The translations under genes were made by a program, and so were the position numbers. Positions 15,965 to 25,443 of a stretch of DNA of 64,000 nucleotides are shown one piece after another. The stretch comes from Caryophanales bacterium UBA6380. GTDB taxonomy: Bacteria > Bacillota_I > Bacilli_A > RFN20 > CAG-826. Where the stretch lies: assembly GCA_002438785.1 (NCBI GenBank), contig DJQS01000011.1, positions 94,903 to 158,902 on the forward strand. The letters run 5' to 3'. How positions within the stretch are numbered: the first letter of the stretch is position 1; each line of letters starts with the position of its first letter. The notes below the pieces were generated by a model, which did not search any database, was not told the origin of the DNA, and saw only the letters and a program-made list of their open reading frames with translations.

Positions 15965-17740
15965 TTATTTTAAATCAGGGTATTTTTCTCGATGTGCATT
16001 ATAGTGAGTATGTAACAATTTATGTGCTAAAGGCGAACCATATTCTCCTAAATATGATTTATATAGTTTTATAATATCTTTATTTAAATGAGATCTCCTT
16101 ATTTCTTTCTTCTTATCTAAATCATATAAAACTTTAGCCCTTTTACTTACATATGTATTTAAGATATCGTCATCTTCATTCTCTAAAAATACTGGATAAA
16201 CATAAGGCTGTCCTCCACCATTGATGCAACCTCCTGGACACCCCATTACTTCAATAAAATCATATTTATTTTCATGATTTTTTATCTTTTCAAGTAAAAT
16301 TTTAGCATTTTTCATTCCACTACAAACTGCTATATGGTATTTTGATCCTAAAATAGTTATTTCAGCTTCTTTAATACCCTCAAATCCTCTTACTGGCGTA
16401 AAATCAATTGGCTCCATTTCTTGATTAGTTAAAATATAATAAGCGGTTCTTATTGCAGCTTCCATTACGCCACCAGTTGCTCCAAAAATATCAGCTGCAC
16501 CAGTAGTTTCTCCTATTAAATCATCGTCAAAATTTTCATTAGGAAGTTTATTCCATATAATACCACTTCTTCTAATTAAACTCGCTAATTCTCTCGTAGT
16601 TAAAACTATATCAACATCTTTAATTCCATCAACAGAATTTTCTGGTCTTTCTTTTTCATATTTTTTAGCTGTACAAGGCATAATAGAAACAACACAAATT
16701 TTACTACGATCAATATTTTTTCTTTCTGCATAATAAGACTTTATAATAGCTCCAACCATTTCATGTGGAGATTTGCAAGTTGATAAGTGACCCAATAATT
16801 CTGGGTAATAATATTCAATATAATTTACCCATCCTGGTGAACATGAAGTAATCATCGGCATAGGTTGATGAGTAATTACACGTTGTACAAATTCGTTTGC
16901 TTCTTCTGTAATTGTTAAATCAGCACCAAAATTTGTATCAAAAACCTTGCTAAACCCAAGTCTTTTTAAGGCAGCAACCATTTTTCCTTCTGAATTGGTA
17001 CCTATTTTTTCACCAAATTCTTCACCTAAAGCAGCTCTTACTGCAGGGGCAGTTTGAACAACGACAAATTTCCCTTCTTTAAAAGCTTTATCTAATTTAT
17101 CTATCTCACTATGTTCCATTAGTGCTCCAGTTGGACAAACTAATGTACATTGTCCACATTGAATACAAGGAACATTATTAAAAGATCTATTTTCACTAGG
17201 TCCAACAAAAGTATTAAAACCTCTTTTTTCAAATCCCAAAATTCCAATTCCTTGAATTTCCTTACACGCTGATATGCATCTTCCACACAAAATGCATTTC
17301 GATGTATCTCTAATTAATCCTGGAGCTAAATCATCATATGTAGTTTTAGTCTTTTCCCCTAAATATTTATCTGGTTCTGCACCTACTCTTTTAGAAACTT
17401 CAAGGAGTTCACATTTCCCATTTTTTCTACATGTTTGACAAGATAATGAATGATTAGAAAGTAATAATTCAACACTTGTTCTTCTAGCAATTACAGCATC
17501 AGGATCACTAATAAAAATTTTTAAACCATCTCTAATAGGATAAGCACATGATGGAACAAGTCTTCTTTCACCTTCTACTTTAACTAAGCAAACACGACAA
17601 CTAGCCACCGAACACATTCCATTTTTCCATGTACAAAGATTTGGAATATTATATCCACAAATTTTAGCAGCTTCTAATATAGTTAAATTATCATCTACTA
17701 AATAAGGTTTATTTTCAAAATATACAGTAATTTTTGCCAT
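15965..17740 (-). CDS. hydA: [FeFe] hydrogenase catalytic subunit HydA
   Basis: 591-residue hydrogenase that makes or consumes H2 at an H-cluster. In order: a plant-type [2Fe-2S] domain (Cys36, 48, 51, 65), a His-ligated [4Fe-4S] motif HSLSCQTCRKNGKC, two [4Fe-4S] motifs (CILCGRCISAC and CIQCGQCTLVC), then the H-cluster loops TSCSPGW, MPCTAKK and MGCPGGCINGGGQP, and a small-subunit domain at the C-terminus. All cluster ligands are present. The length is that of clostridial-type enzymes. The C-terminal [2Fe-2S] tail found in Thermotoga HydA is absent. It is the last gene of hydCBA. Partner subunits indicate NAD(H)-linked, possibly electron-bifurcating activity. The maturases HydE, HydF and HydG are not in this window. 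Confidence 0.96.
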   Translation of the reverse strand: MAKITVYFENKPYLVDDNLTILEAAKICGYNIPNLCTWKNGMCSVASCRVCLVKVEGERRLVPSCAYPIRDGLKIFISDPDAVIARRTSVELLLSNHSLSCQTCRKNGKCELLEVSKRVGAEPDKYLGEKTKTTYDDLAPGLIRDTSKCILCGRCISACKEIQGIGILGFEKRGFNTFVGPSENRSFNNVPCIQCGQCTLVCPTGALMEHSEIDKLDKAFKEGKFVVVQTAPAVRAALGEEFGEKIGTNSEGKMVAALKRLGFSKVFDTNFGADLTITEEANEFVQRVITHQPMPMITSCSPGWVNYIEYYYPELLGHLSTCKSPHEMVGAIIKSYYAERKNIDRSKICVVSIMPCTAKKYEKERPENSVDGIKDVDIVLTTRELASLIRRSGIIWNKLPNENFDDDLIGETTGAADIFGATGGVMEAAIRTAYYILTNQEMEPIDFTPVRGFEGIKEAEITILGSKYHIAVCSGMKNAKILLEKIKNHENKYDFIEVMGCPGGCINGGGQPYVYPVFLENEDDDILNTYVSKRAKVLYDLDKKKEIRRSHLNKDIIKLYKSYLGEYGSPLAHKLLHTHYNAHREKYPDLK

Positions 17741-17751
17741 ATTAGTACCTC

Positions 17752-19629
17752 CTATTCTTTATAAATGGCATTAAATTTGCAGGCACTAATACAAGTTCCG
17801 CATTTAATACACTTATTTTGATCAATTACAAATGGCTCTTTACCAACTACACCACTAATTGCATTAGGAGGACAATTACGAGCGCATAAAGAACACTTTT
17901 TACATTTATCTTTATCAATATGATAAGAGATTAAATTTTTACATACACCAGCATCACATTTTTTATCATTTATATGTCGAAGATAAACTTCTTTAAATTT
18001 GTGTAAAGTCGATAATACTGGGTTTGGTGCTGTTTGTCCAAGCCCACATAAAGATCCAACTTGAATGGAATGAGCTAAAGTTTCTAATTTTTCGATATCT
18101 GAAATTTCACCCTTTCCATCAGTAATTCTATTAATTATTTCAAGTAACCTTTTAGTTCCAATCCTACATTGCGAGCATTTTCCACATGACTCATCACAAA
18201 TAAATTCAAGATAAAATTTGGCAACATCAACCATACAATTATCTTCATCCATTACGATTGCTCCACCACTTCCCATCATTGAACCTTTTTCAATTAAATT
18301 ATCAAAGTCAATTGGAGTATCTAGCTCAGATAAAGTAAGACATCCACCACTTGGCCCACCAGTTTGTATTGCTTGAAATCTTTTATTATTTGGAATTCCT
18401 CCACCAATATCAAAAACTAATTCCCTAAGAGTCGTACCCATAGGAACTTCAACTAAACCGACATTTTTAACTTTACCACCTAAAGCAAAAACTTTAGTAC
18501 CTGTCGAATTTTTTGTTCCGATTTTTTTAAATTCTTTTGCTCCAACTCTTAATATATAAGGAATATTAGCAAGAGTCTCAACATTATTTATAATAGTTGG
18601 TTTTCCCCATAAACCTTTAATTGCAGGAAATGGAGGACGTGGTCTAGGCATACCTCTTTTTCCTTCTATTGAATTTAATAAAGCAGTTTCTTCTCCACAA
18701 ACAAAAGCACCAGCTCCATAACGAATATGACAATTAAAATCAAAGCCACTTCCTAAAATATTTTTCCCTAAAAGTCCAACTTCTTTTAATTCTTCAATTG
18801 CTTTTGATAATCTATTTACAGCTATAGGATATTCTGCACGAATATAAAAATATCCATCACTAGCACCAATTGCATACCCTGCAATCATCATTCCTTCAAT
18901 TACAGAAATAGGATTACCTTCTAAAATCGATCGATCCATAAAGGCACCTGGATCGCCTTCGTCACCATTACAAACAACATATTTTATTTTAGATTCTTGG
19001 TCATAAGCAAATTTCCATTTTTTACCAGTTAAAAATCCGCCGCCGCCACGACCTCTTAATCCAGATTCTAAAATTTCATTTATAACTTCTAATCTAGTTT
19101 TATGTAAGGCATTAATAAAACCTGTAAAAGCATCATATCCAAATGATTCGTGTAAATCTTCTGGATTAATCGTTCCACAACCATGAAGAGCAATCCTTAA
19201 TTGTTTTTTATAAAATGTAATATCATCTTGTCTTTCAACCTTTTTATTAATAATTGGGTCTAGATATAATAAATCATTAATGCATTTACCTTCAATTATG
19301 TCTTCATTAATAATTCTTTCACAGTCTTTTACTTTAACAGCGTGATATAAGCGGTCTTCTGGATAAATTTTAACAAATGGACCTTGTGAACAAAATCCAA
19401 AACATCCAACAACATTTACAGTTACTTTGTCTTCAAGTTTCTTTTCTTTAATTAATTTTTCTAATTGATTAATAATCTCTTGCGAATCACTTGATAAACA
19501 TCCAGTTCCTCCACAAACAACAATATGTCTTTTATTATCTTTACCATTAAATTTTTCTTCTAAACATTTCGAGCAATGTTTTAATTTATTTAATAATTCT
19601 TCTTCATTCTTTATTTTTTTAATACTCAT
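17752..19629 (-). CDS. hydB: NADH-binding hydrogenase subunit HydB (NuoF-like)
   Basis: 625-residue flavoprotein subunit that links NAD(H) to the hydrogenase. It has an N-terminal thioredoxin-like [2Fe-2S] domain (VVCGGTGCLSS, then CFGFC), then the NuoF core with GRGGGGFLTGKKW for NADH, CNGDEGDPGAFMDR for FMN and SCGKCSQCRIGTKR for a [4Fe-4S] cluster. A C-terminal 2x[4Fe-4S] ferredoxin follows (CKKCSLCARNC, CIKCGTCISAC). This is the HydB layout of trimeric bifurcating hydrogenases. The ATG at 19629 follows AAGGAG; the in-frame ATG at 19668 lies inside hydC and is less likely. Confidence 0.95.
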   Translation of the reverse strand: MSIKKIKNEEELLNKLKHCSKCLEEKFNGKDNKRHIVVCGGTGCLSSDSQEIINQLEKLIKEKKLEDKVTVNVVGCFGFCSQGPFVKIYPEDRLYHAVKVKDCERIINEDIIEGKCINDLLYLDPIINKKVERQDDITFYKKQLRIALHGCGTINPEDLHESFGYDAFTGFINALHKTRLEVINEILESGLRGRGGGGFLTGKKWKFAYDQESKIKYVVCNGDEGDPGAFMDRSILEGNPISVIEGMMIAGYAIGASDGYFYIRAEYPIAVNRLSKAIEELKEVGLLGKNILGSGFDFNCHIRYGAGAFVCGEETALLNSIEGKRGMPRPRPPFPAIKGLWGKPTIINNVETLANIPYILRVGAKEFKKIGTKNSTGTKVFALGGKVKNVGLVEVPMGTTLRELVFDIGGGIPNNKRFQAIQTGGPSGGCLTLSELDTPIDFDNLIEKGSMMGSGGAIVMDEDNCMVDVAKFYLEFICDESCGKCSQCRIGTKRLLEIINRITDGKGEISDIEKLETLAHSIQVGSLCGLGQTAPNPVLSTLHKFKEVYLRHINDKKCDAGVCKNLISYHIDKDKCKKCSLCARNCPPNAISGVVGKEPFVIDQNKCIKCGTCISACKFNAIYKE

Positions 19630-19630
19630 T

Positions 19631-20119
19631 TTAAGCTCCTTCTTTATCAAGTTTTCGATAATCATCAATTATTTTCTTAACTGATGATAAAGTTACTTTT
19701 GGAAAAACTTTTCCATTAATTGAAATCGCAGGAGCAATACCACACGCACCAATGCAACGCAATGCATCTAAGGTAAATAAACCATCATCACTAGTTTGAC
19801 CAGGTTTAATTTTTAAAAGTTCAGAAAATTTATCTAAAATATTTTGACCACCTTTTACATAACAAGCAGTTCCTAAACATACACCAATAACATATCTACC
19901 TTTAGGCGTTAAACTAAAAAATGAATAAAATGTTACAACACCATAAATTTCACTTACTGGAATGTCTAATTCATCAGATATTATCTCTTGTACTTCTAGT
20001 GGAATATAGCCATATTCTTTTTGAGTTTCCGATAACACTAACATTAAGGGTGATGGTTCATTTTTATATTTAGCACAAATATTTTTAATAATGTCCACAG
20101 CTTCTTTTCTTAAATGCAT
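19631..20119 (-). CDS. hydC: Hydrogenase subunit HydC (NuoE-like, [2Fe-2S])
   Basis: 162-residue thioredoxin-fold ferredoxin subunit, the electron carrier between HydB and HydA. It shows the NuoE pattern EIYGVVTFYSFF, CLGTACYVKG and LRCIGACGIAPA, giving the four cluster cysteines. It is the first gene of the hydCBA operon and ends one base before hydB. I chose the ATG at 20119 because AGGAG lies seven bases upstream. The ATG at 20137 would lie at the predicted transcription start. Confidence 0.94.
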   Translation of the reverse strand: MHLRKEAVDIIKNICAKYKNEPSPLMLVLSETQKEYGYIPLEVQEIISDELDIPVSEIYGVVTFYSFFSLTPKGRYVIGVCLGTACYVKGGQNILDKFSELLKIKPGQTSDDGLFTLDALRCIGACGIAPAISINGKVFPKVTLSSVKKIIDDYRKLDKEGA

Positions 20120-20142
20120 ATAATTTCTCCTAAACATTTAAA

Positions 20143-20171
20143 ATTATAATGTAAGCGCTTACAAATAACAA
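20143..20171 (-). promoter_or_regulatory. hydCBA promoter with CcpA cre box in the spacer
   Basis: On the minus strand TTGTTA (20166-20171) and TATAAT (20143-20148) are 17 bases apart. The perfect palindrome TGTAAGCGCTTACA at 20150-20163 fills the spacer and matches the cre consensus TGWAANCGNTNWCA exactly. A CcpA dimer there would block RNA polymerase, so catabolite repression of the hydrogenase is expected. CcpA itself is not encoded in this window. Confidence 0.85.
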
Positions 20172-20226
20172 ATTATTATTTTAAATTATTCAAACATTAT
20201 ATTTATAGTCATTTAGCTTCTAATTA

Positions 20227-20255
20227 TTTACTATTTTTTAGATTTTTTCTAAAAT
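20227..20255 (+). promoter_or_regulatory. Promoter of the ABC exporter pair (leaderless)
   Basis: TTTACT (20227-20232), a 17-base spacer and TAAAAT (20250-20255) end six bases before the ATG at 20262, with no Shine-Dalgarno sequence in between. The transcript would begin at or beside the start codon. Confidence 0.55.
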
Positions 20256-20261
20256 ATTTTT

Positions 20262-22085
20262 ATGAAAAAATTTATAAAGGTTTTAAATATTTTAATTAAA
20301 GATACTAAATTAGAATATTATTCATATTTTGTTTTGATGTTCTTTAGTGTCTTATTTATGATTGCTTCGACTTATTCAACTAAAGTTTTAGTTGATATTT
20401 TAGAAGCTCAATTAAATCTTGGACTTGGTTTTAATAGTGAATTATCATTATCAAATCTAAATGATTTAGATATTCTAGAAAAAGCTTTTATATATTGTTT
20501 TGGTGGCATAAAATATTTGTCAACTAATCTCTACGTTTTTGCAATAATTATACTTGGTTTCGCCTTTTTTAGTGGTGTTTTATCATTAATAAGATTTTTT
20601 CAAAGAAGTGATTTTATATCTAAAATGAGTAAAAATATGCAACTACTTCTTTTTTATCATATAGAACGTCTTCCTTATTCAACAATTAAAAGTTTAAATA
20701 ACGGAGATATAATCCAAACTTGTACTCGTGATGAAGATGTTTTAAAGAGATTTTTTGGCTTTAATATTTCTTTAATTGTTTATACTTTTTATATTGTTAT
20801 TATTTCTTTTATCATTTTATGTATAACAAGTTATAAGATAGCTCTTATATCGATTTGTATTATGCCTATAATGTTTACCTATAGCTTTTTTGTAATAAAA
20901 GAAGTTAGAAAAAGATATCGTATTACGGATGATTCAGAATCGCAAATGACTACAAAAATAGAAGAAAATTTAGCAAGTATACGTCTAGTAAAAGCTTTTA
21001 ATAATGAAAGTTATGAAATAAATGATTTTGATAAATATATAAAAGATTACAAAAGAAAATATCTTAATTGGAGAAAATTATCTGCTTTTTTCTTTTCAAG
21101 TAGTGATATTTTTGTTTTTAGTCAAATTGCATTAACAACTATTTTTGGTTTTTATTTAATGTTTATTAAAGAAATTAGCGTTGGTACATTAGTAATTAGC
21201 TTTAGTTTTGTTTCGATGATGGTTTGGCCAATTAGAGATGTTGCTACTGTTTTAAGTAATTTAGCTCAAGCAATCGCTAGTTTAGATCGTATAAATTTAC
21301 TTCTAGATTTGCCATTAGAAGATATTGATAGTGGTTTAACTCCAATAATTAAGGGCAATATCGAACTAAATAATGTTTCATTTAATTATACTGATAGTGA
21401 TATAGCAACTTTAAAAAATATTACTTTTAAAATTAATCAAGGACAAACCGTTGCAATAATGGGTAAAACTGGTAGTGGTAAATCAACATTAGTTTATTTA
21501 TTAACTAGATTATATGATTATAATTCTGGTTCAATAAAACTTGATGGAGTGGAATTAAATAAAATTCAAAAAGAATATTTAAGAAATAATATCTCAATAG
21601 TTTTACAAGAGCCATTCTTATTTTCTAAAACAATAAAAGATAATATATCGATTACTAATAAATATATAGATTTTAGTGAAATAGAAAATGTCACTAAAAT
21701 CTCACATATAGATAAATCTATACGTAATTTTAAAGATGGATATGATACTCCAGTCGGTGAAAAAGGAACAACATTAAGTGGTGGGCAAAAGCAACGTGTA
21801 GCAATTGCTAGAAGTTTACTTAAAAAAGCACCTATATTAATATTTGATGATTCTTTAAGTGCGGTTGATACTGAAACCGATTATGAAATCAGAAAATCTT
21901 TAAAAGAATCTAAAAATAATGTAACTACTTTAATTATTACTCATCGTATCGCTACTGCTAAAGACGCTGATTTGATTGTTGTTTTAGATGAAGGCAAAAT
22001 AAGTGAAATCGGAAACCATAATGATTTAATAAAAGAAAATGGTCTATATAAAAAAATTTATGAGATTCAAACAAAAATGGTATAA
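20262..22085 (+). CDS. ABC exporter, half-transporter with degenerate ATP site (type IV, heterodimer subunit 1)
   Basis: 607-residue half-transporter: six membrane helices (ABC_membrane fold), then a nucleotide-binding domain with Walker A GKTGSGKST and a canonical signature LSGGQKQR. Walker B reads ILIFDD, with Asp where the catalytic Glu should be. Such a subunit pairs with one that keeps the Glu. The next gene, five bases on, supplies it. Exported substrates of this family range from drugs to lipids and peptides; nothing here identifies which. Confidence 0.92.
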   Translation: MKKFIKVLNILIKDTKLEYYSYFVLMFFSVLFMIASTYSTKVLVDILEAQLNLGLGFNSELSLSNLNDLDILEKAFIYCFGGIKYLSTNLYVFAIIILGFAFFSGVLSLIRFFQRSDFISKMSKNMQLLLFYHIERLPYSTIKSLNNGDIIQTCTRDEDVLKRFFGFNISLIVYTFYIVIISFIILCITSYKIALISICIMPIMFTYSFFVIKEVRKRYRITDDSESQMTTKIEENLASIRLVKAFNNESYEINDFDKYIKDYKRKYLNWRKLSAFFFSSSDIFVFSQIALTTIFGFYLMFIKEISVGTLVISFSFVSMMVWPIRDVATVLSNLAQAIASLDRINLLLDLPLEDIDSGLTPIIKGNIELNNVSFNYTDSDIATLKNITFKINQGQTVAIMGKTGSGKSTLVYLLTRLYDYNSGSIKLDGVELNKIQKEYLRNNISIVLQEPFLFSKTIKDNISITNKYIDFSEIENVTKISHIDKSIRNFKDGYDTPVGEKGTTLSGGQKQRVAIARSLLKKAPILIFDDSLSAVDTETDYEIRKSLKESKNNVTTLIITHRIATAKDADLIVVLDEGKISEIGNHNDLIKENGLYKKIYEIQTKMV

Positions 22086-22090
22086 ATAAT

Positions 22091-24022
22091 ATGAATAATG
22101 TATTTAAAGATGAAACTAGTTCTAAAAAATTAAAATTCGGTATATGGGGAAAAGTATTTAAATATCTATTATCAAGTTACCCTTTAATAATTCTTACTTC
22201 AATTTGTATGGTAATAGTTGCTTTTTATGACTCTAGTTTTGTTCCTAGTATGAATGCGAGTTTAATTAATGCAAGTAAACAAAATTTAAATTTTTATACT
22301 GATATAATGAATGTTAGACTTGATATTACGCTATTAGGATTTAAAATAACTGTTAATTTTATTAGTTATATTGTTTTTTATATAGTCATGATTTTATTTA
22401 GAAGTGTAAGCATATTTGTTGTATTTTTTTCAAGTTCTTATTTTGAAATGAAAATTATGACTGGCTTAAGAGAAGATGCTTTTAAAAAAGTTCAAGAATT
22501 ATCTTTTTCATATTTTGACCGCACTCCAAGTGGATGGCTAATTTCTAGATTACAAAATGATGCTAGTAGCATTGGCGATGTATTAGGCAATAGTTTAGTC
22601 AGAATTTTTTGGATCGTTATGAATATAATTTTTACATTAATAACGATGTTTACAATAAACTATCAATTATCACTTTTAATACTTGCAACGACTCCTTTTG
22701 TTTTTATTATTGTCGTCATTTTCGAAAAAGCTATGCTAAAAGCCAGTAGAATTGCAAGAAATGCCTATAGTGATTTCGTTAAATATCTTGCGGAATGTAT
22801 AAACGGAACTAAAACAATTAAAACTTTAGCTATTGAAAAAACAATTTATGAAGAAAGTAAAGAAATTACAGTCGATGTACAGAAAAAAAGAAAACATTCA
22901 TTAAAGGTTGGTGCAAGTTTTCAGCCTATTATTTCTTTTTTAAGTGCTATTACTACTGCCATCATTATAATTATTTTCCCTATTTTAGGCGTTGATAATA
23001 ATACAACATTTAACGTTGCAACATTAGTTTTATTTATAAGCTTTGTTGGACAGATATATAATCCTATTCAGCAGCTTAGTGAAATTTTTACAGATTTAAT
23101 TTCTACACAAGCTAATGTTGAAAAAATCGTTTCTTTAATTGACACAAAACCAGAATTAAATGATACTCAAGAAGTTATCGATAAATATGGTGATATATTT
23201 AATTCAAAAAAAGAAAATTTTGAAAAATTAAATGGTGATATCTATTTTAAAAACGTTTCATTTTCTTATAATAAAGGAAAGGAAGTAATTCATAATTTAA
23301 ATTTAAAAATAAATGCCCATCAAAGTGTAGCTATTGTAGGTGAAACAGGTAGTGGAAAATCAACTACTGTTAATTTATTATGTCGATTCTATGAGCCAAC
23401 TTCAGGTGAAATTTTTATAGATGGTGTAAATTATAAAAATCGATCAGTAAGTTGGATTAGATCAAATTTAGGTTATGTGCAACAAACACCTTTCATATTT
23501 AAAGGAACAATTATCGATAATATTCGCTATGGTAAGCATGATGCAACACTTGATGAAATTAAACGTGTTTGTAAATTACTTGATATTGATTCATTTATAA
23601 AATCTTTAAAAAATGGCTATAATACTTATTTAAAAGATGGAGGAAATGAACTTTCACTTGGTCAAAAGCAATTAATTTCTTTCGCTAGAGCGTTAATTAG
23701 AGATCCAGCTATTTTAATTTTAGATGAAGCAACTTCTAGTATCGACACTGAAACAGAAGCTAATATTCAAAATTCTATTAATAAAATGTTAAGTGGTCGC
23801 ACTTCTATTATCATTGCCCATCGTTTGTCAACTATTGTTAATTGTGATCAAATTATTGTTATGAAAGACGGATTAATTATTGAAAAAGGCACACATAAAG
23901 AACTAATAGATAGAAAAGGATACTACTATTCTTTATACATGAATCAATTTAAAGAATTATCTATAGAAAATCAAATTAACATCTATCAAGATCAAATAAT
24001 TGATAAAAATATTAAATTATAA
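22091..24022 (+). CDS. ABC exporter, half-transporter with catalytic ATP site (heterodimer subunit 2)
   Basis: 643-residue partner of the previous gene. Membrane domain, then Walker A GETGSGKST, Walker B ILILDEATSSID with the catalytic Glu, and H-loop AHRLST. The signature is altered to LSLGQKQ. The consensus ATP site is thus built from this Walker A/B and the first subunit's LSGGQ, and the degenerate site from the reverse pair, as in BmrCD and TM287/288. No Shine-Dalgarno sequence precedes the start, so translation probably follows from the upstream gene. Nearest recognised terminator is lacking before the convergent permease gene. Confidence 0.92.
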   Translation: MNNVFKDETSSKKLKFGIWGKVFKYLLSSYPLIILTSICMVIVAFYDSSFVPSMNASLINASKQNLNFYTDIMNVRLDITLLGFKITVNFISYIVFYIVMILFRSVSIFVVFFSSSYFEMKIMTGLREDAFKKVQELSFSYFDRTPSGWLISRLQNDASSIGDVLGNSLVRIFWIVMNIIFTLITMFTINYQLSLLILATTPFVFIIVVIFEKAMLKASRIARNAYSDFVKYLAECINGTKTIKTLAIEKTIYEESKEITVDVQKKRKHSLKVGASFQPIISFLSAITTAIIIIIFPILGVDNNTTFNVATLVLFISFVGQIYNPIQQLSEIFTDLISTQANVEKIVSLIDTKPELNDTQEVIDKYGDIFNSKKENFEKLNGDIYFKNVSFSYNKGKEVIHNLNLKINAHQSVAIVGETGSGKSTTVNLLCRFYEPTSGEIFIDGVNYKNRSVSWIRSNLGYVQQTPFIFKGTIIDNIRYGKHDATLDEIKRVCKLLDIDSFIKSLKNGYNTYLKDGGNELSLGQKQLISFARALIRDPAILILDEATSSIDTETEANIQNSINKMLSGRTSIIIAHRLSTIVNCDQIIVMKDGLIIEKGTHKELIDRKGYYYSLYMNQFKELSIENQINIYQDQIIDKNIKL

Positions 24023-24074
24023 ATTTAATGATAAAAATTTTAAAAACTATACTAATCTAATATATTTTATAAAA

Positions 24075-25397
24075 TTAAATAATTAAAAAAATTAACATTA
24101 ATCCTAATAAGCCAATTAATAATGTTGGAATTGAAATAATTAATCCATATTTAGTAAACATTAAATAATTCATTTTAATGTTATTTTTCCTTAAAATATT
24201 CATCCACATTACTCCAGCTAAAGCCCCTAGTGGAGTTAGAAAAGCACAAATATTACTGGCAATTATAGAAGCATATACTGAAAATATAGAAACATTATTA
24301 GCATGTTTTAAAATGTCAACATAAAGTATACTCATTGGAATATTATTAATTAAATTAGCTAAGAAAAAACTACTAAATCCATAGCTTAATATATTTAAAT
24401 ATTCATTATTAGAAGTTAATAATTCACTTAAATATTTTGTGGCACCACTACTACCTAGTCCTAAAACTAATGTAAACATTGATAAAAGTAAAGGAATTAA
24501 ATTAAACGGTAATCTTTTTAAAGAATTAAATAAAACGCTTCTTTTCTCTTTTTTAATAATTGTATAAATTATTAAAAATATTAATAAAATTAATGAAGAG
24601 ATTAAACTAATTAAATACATTTTTATACCAATAAAATTGGAAATTGCTAACAAAATAATACAAGAGATTAATAATATTAAACTCATTAAGAAAATATATT
24701 TATCTTTAATATCAACTTCAGTAATTTCAACATCAATAGGTTTTTTTAATTCTTTTTTAAATAATAAAAAAAGAATTAAAAAAGATAATAACCCACTTAG
24801 CAAAGTAGGTAATCCCATTATTTCTATATAAGAAAAGAAATTAATATTCTGATTAAATGAACTTCCTAAATAAATATTTGTTGGATTACCAATTAATAAT
24901 AACATACTCCATGTATTACTAGAAACAAACTCCATGATTAAATAAGGTAGTGGATTAATCTTAGCATTTTTAGTAAAAAATATTAAAAATGGAGTAAAAG
25001 TAATGATAATAATATCATTTGAAGTAAAAATAGTTAAAATAGAAATAATTAAATAATATAAGATAAATAAAACAATTTGATTATTATGTGCTTTTTTAAT
25101 AGCTATTTGAGCTAAATATTTAAAAAATCCAACTTCATCTAAAACAATTGAAATAAAAACCATTGATATAAATAAAATTAAAATTTCTAACGGATTTACT
25201 CCAACTTGATTAACTAATGAATGAATAAAATAATCAAAATCAATAATTTTAAATATTAATAAAATTAATGCGCCAATTAAAGGAAAAATCCAATAAATAG
25301 AAATTTCGTGATTTTTAATTTTAATATTAGGAAAAAATATTGATGATAGAATCATCAATATTATAGATATTAAAAATACAATAATCGTTATAACCAC
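24075..25397 (-). CDS. ArsB/NhaD-type anion permease
   Basis: 440-residue membrane protein with about 11-12 hydrophobic segments and a short charged loop near residue 225. The motif LLIGNPTNIYLG and the preceding TSNDIIIITFTP are hallmarks of the ArsB/CitM/NhaD ion-transporter superfamily. No arsR, arsC or arsA neighbour exists, so an arsenic role is not supported; a dicarboxylate, citrate or Na+/H+ substrate is as likely. It starts with GTG (25397) and has no Shine-Dalgarno sequence. A TGATATAGT element ends 8 bases upstream. Confidence 0.82.
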   Translation of the reverse strand: MVITIIVFLISIILMILSSIFFPNIKIKNHEISIYWIFPLIGALILLIFKIIDFDYFIHSLVNQVGVNPLEILILFISMVFISIVLDEVGFFKYLAQIAIKKAHNNQIVLFILYYLIISILTIFTSNDIIIITFTPFLIFFTKNAKINPLPYLIMEFVSSNTWSMLLLIGNPTNIYLGSSFNQNINFFSYIEIMGLPTLLSGLLSFLILFLLFKKELKKPIDVEITEVDIKDKYIFLMSLILLISCIILLAISNFIGIKMYLISLISSLILLIFLIIYTIIKKEKRSVLFNSLKRLPFNLIPLLLSMFTLVLGLGSSGATKYLSELLTSNNEYLNILSYGFSSFFLANLINNIPMSILYVDILKHANNVSIFSVYASIIASNICAFLTPLGALAGVMWMNILRKNNIKMNYLMFTKYGLIISIPTLLIGLLGLMLIFLII

Positions 25398-25405
25398 GAT
25401 TAATT

Positions 25406-25414
25406 ACTATATCA
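25406..25414 (-). promoter_or_regulatory. Extended -10 promoter of the permease gene (leaderless, GTG start)
   Basis: On the minus strand TGATATAGT (TGn plus TATAGT) ends eight bases before the GTG start at 25397. No ribosome site lies between. The -35 is weak, as often with extended -10 promoters. Confidence 0.45.
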
Positions 25415-25443
25415 CTTCTATTTTGAAATTAAAGTAATATATA

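Noticed and set aside
24075..25397. Arsenic resistance locus
   Set aside because: Only an ArsB/NhaD-type permease is present. The Spx/ArsC-fold protein at 40582 is 15 kb away with Spx features, and there is no arsR.
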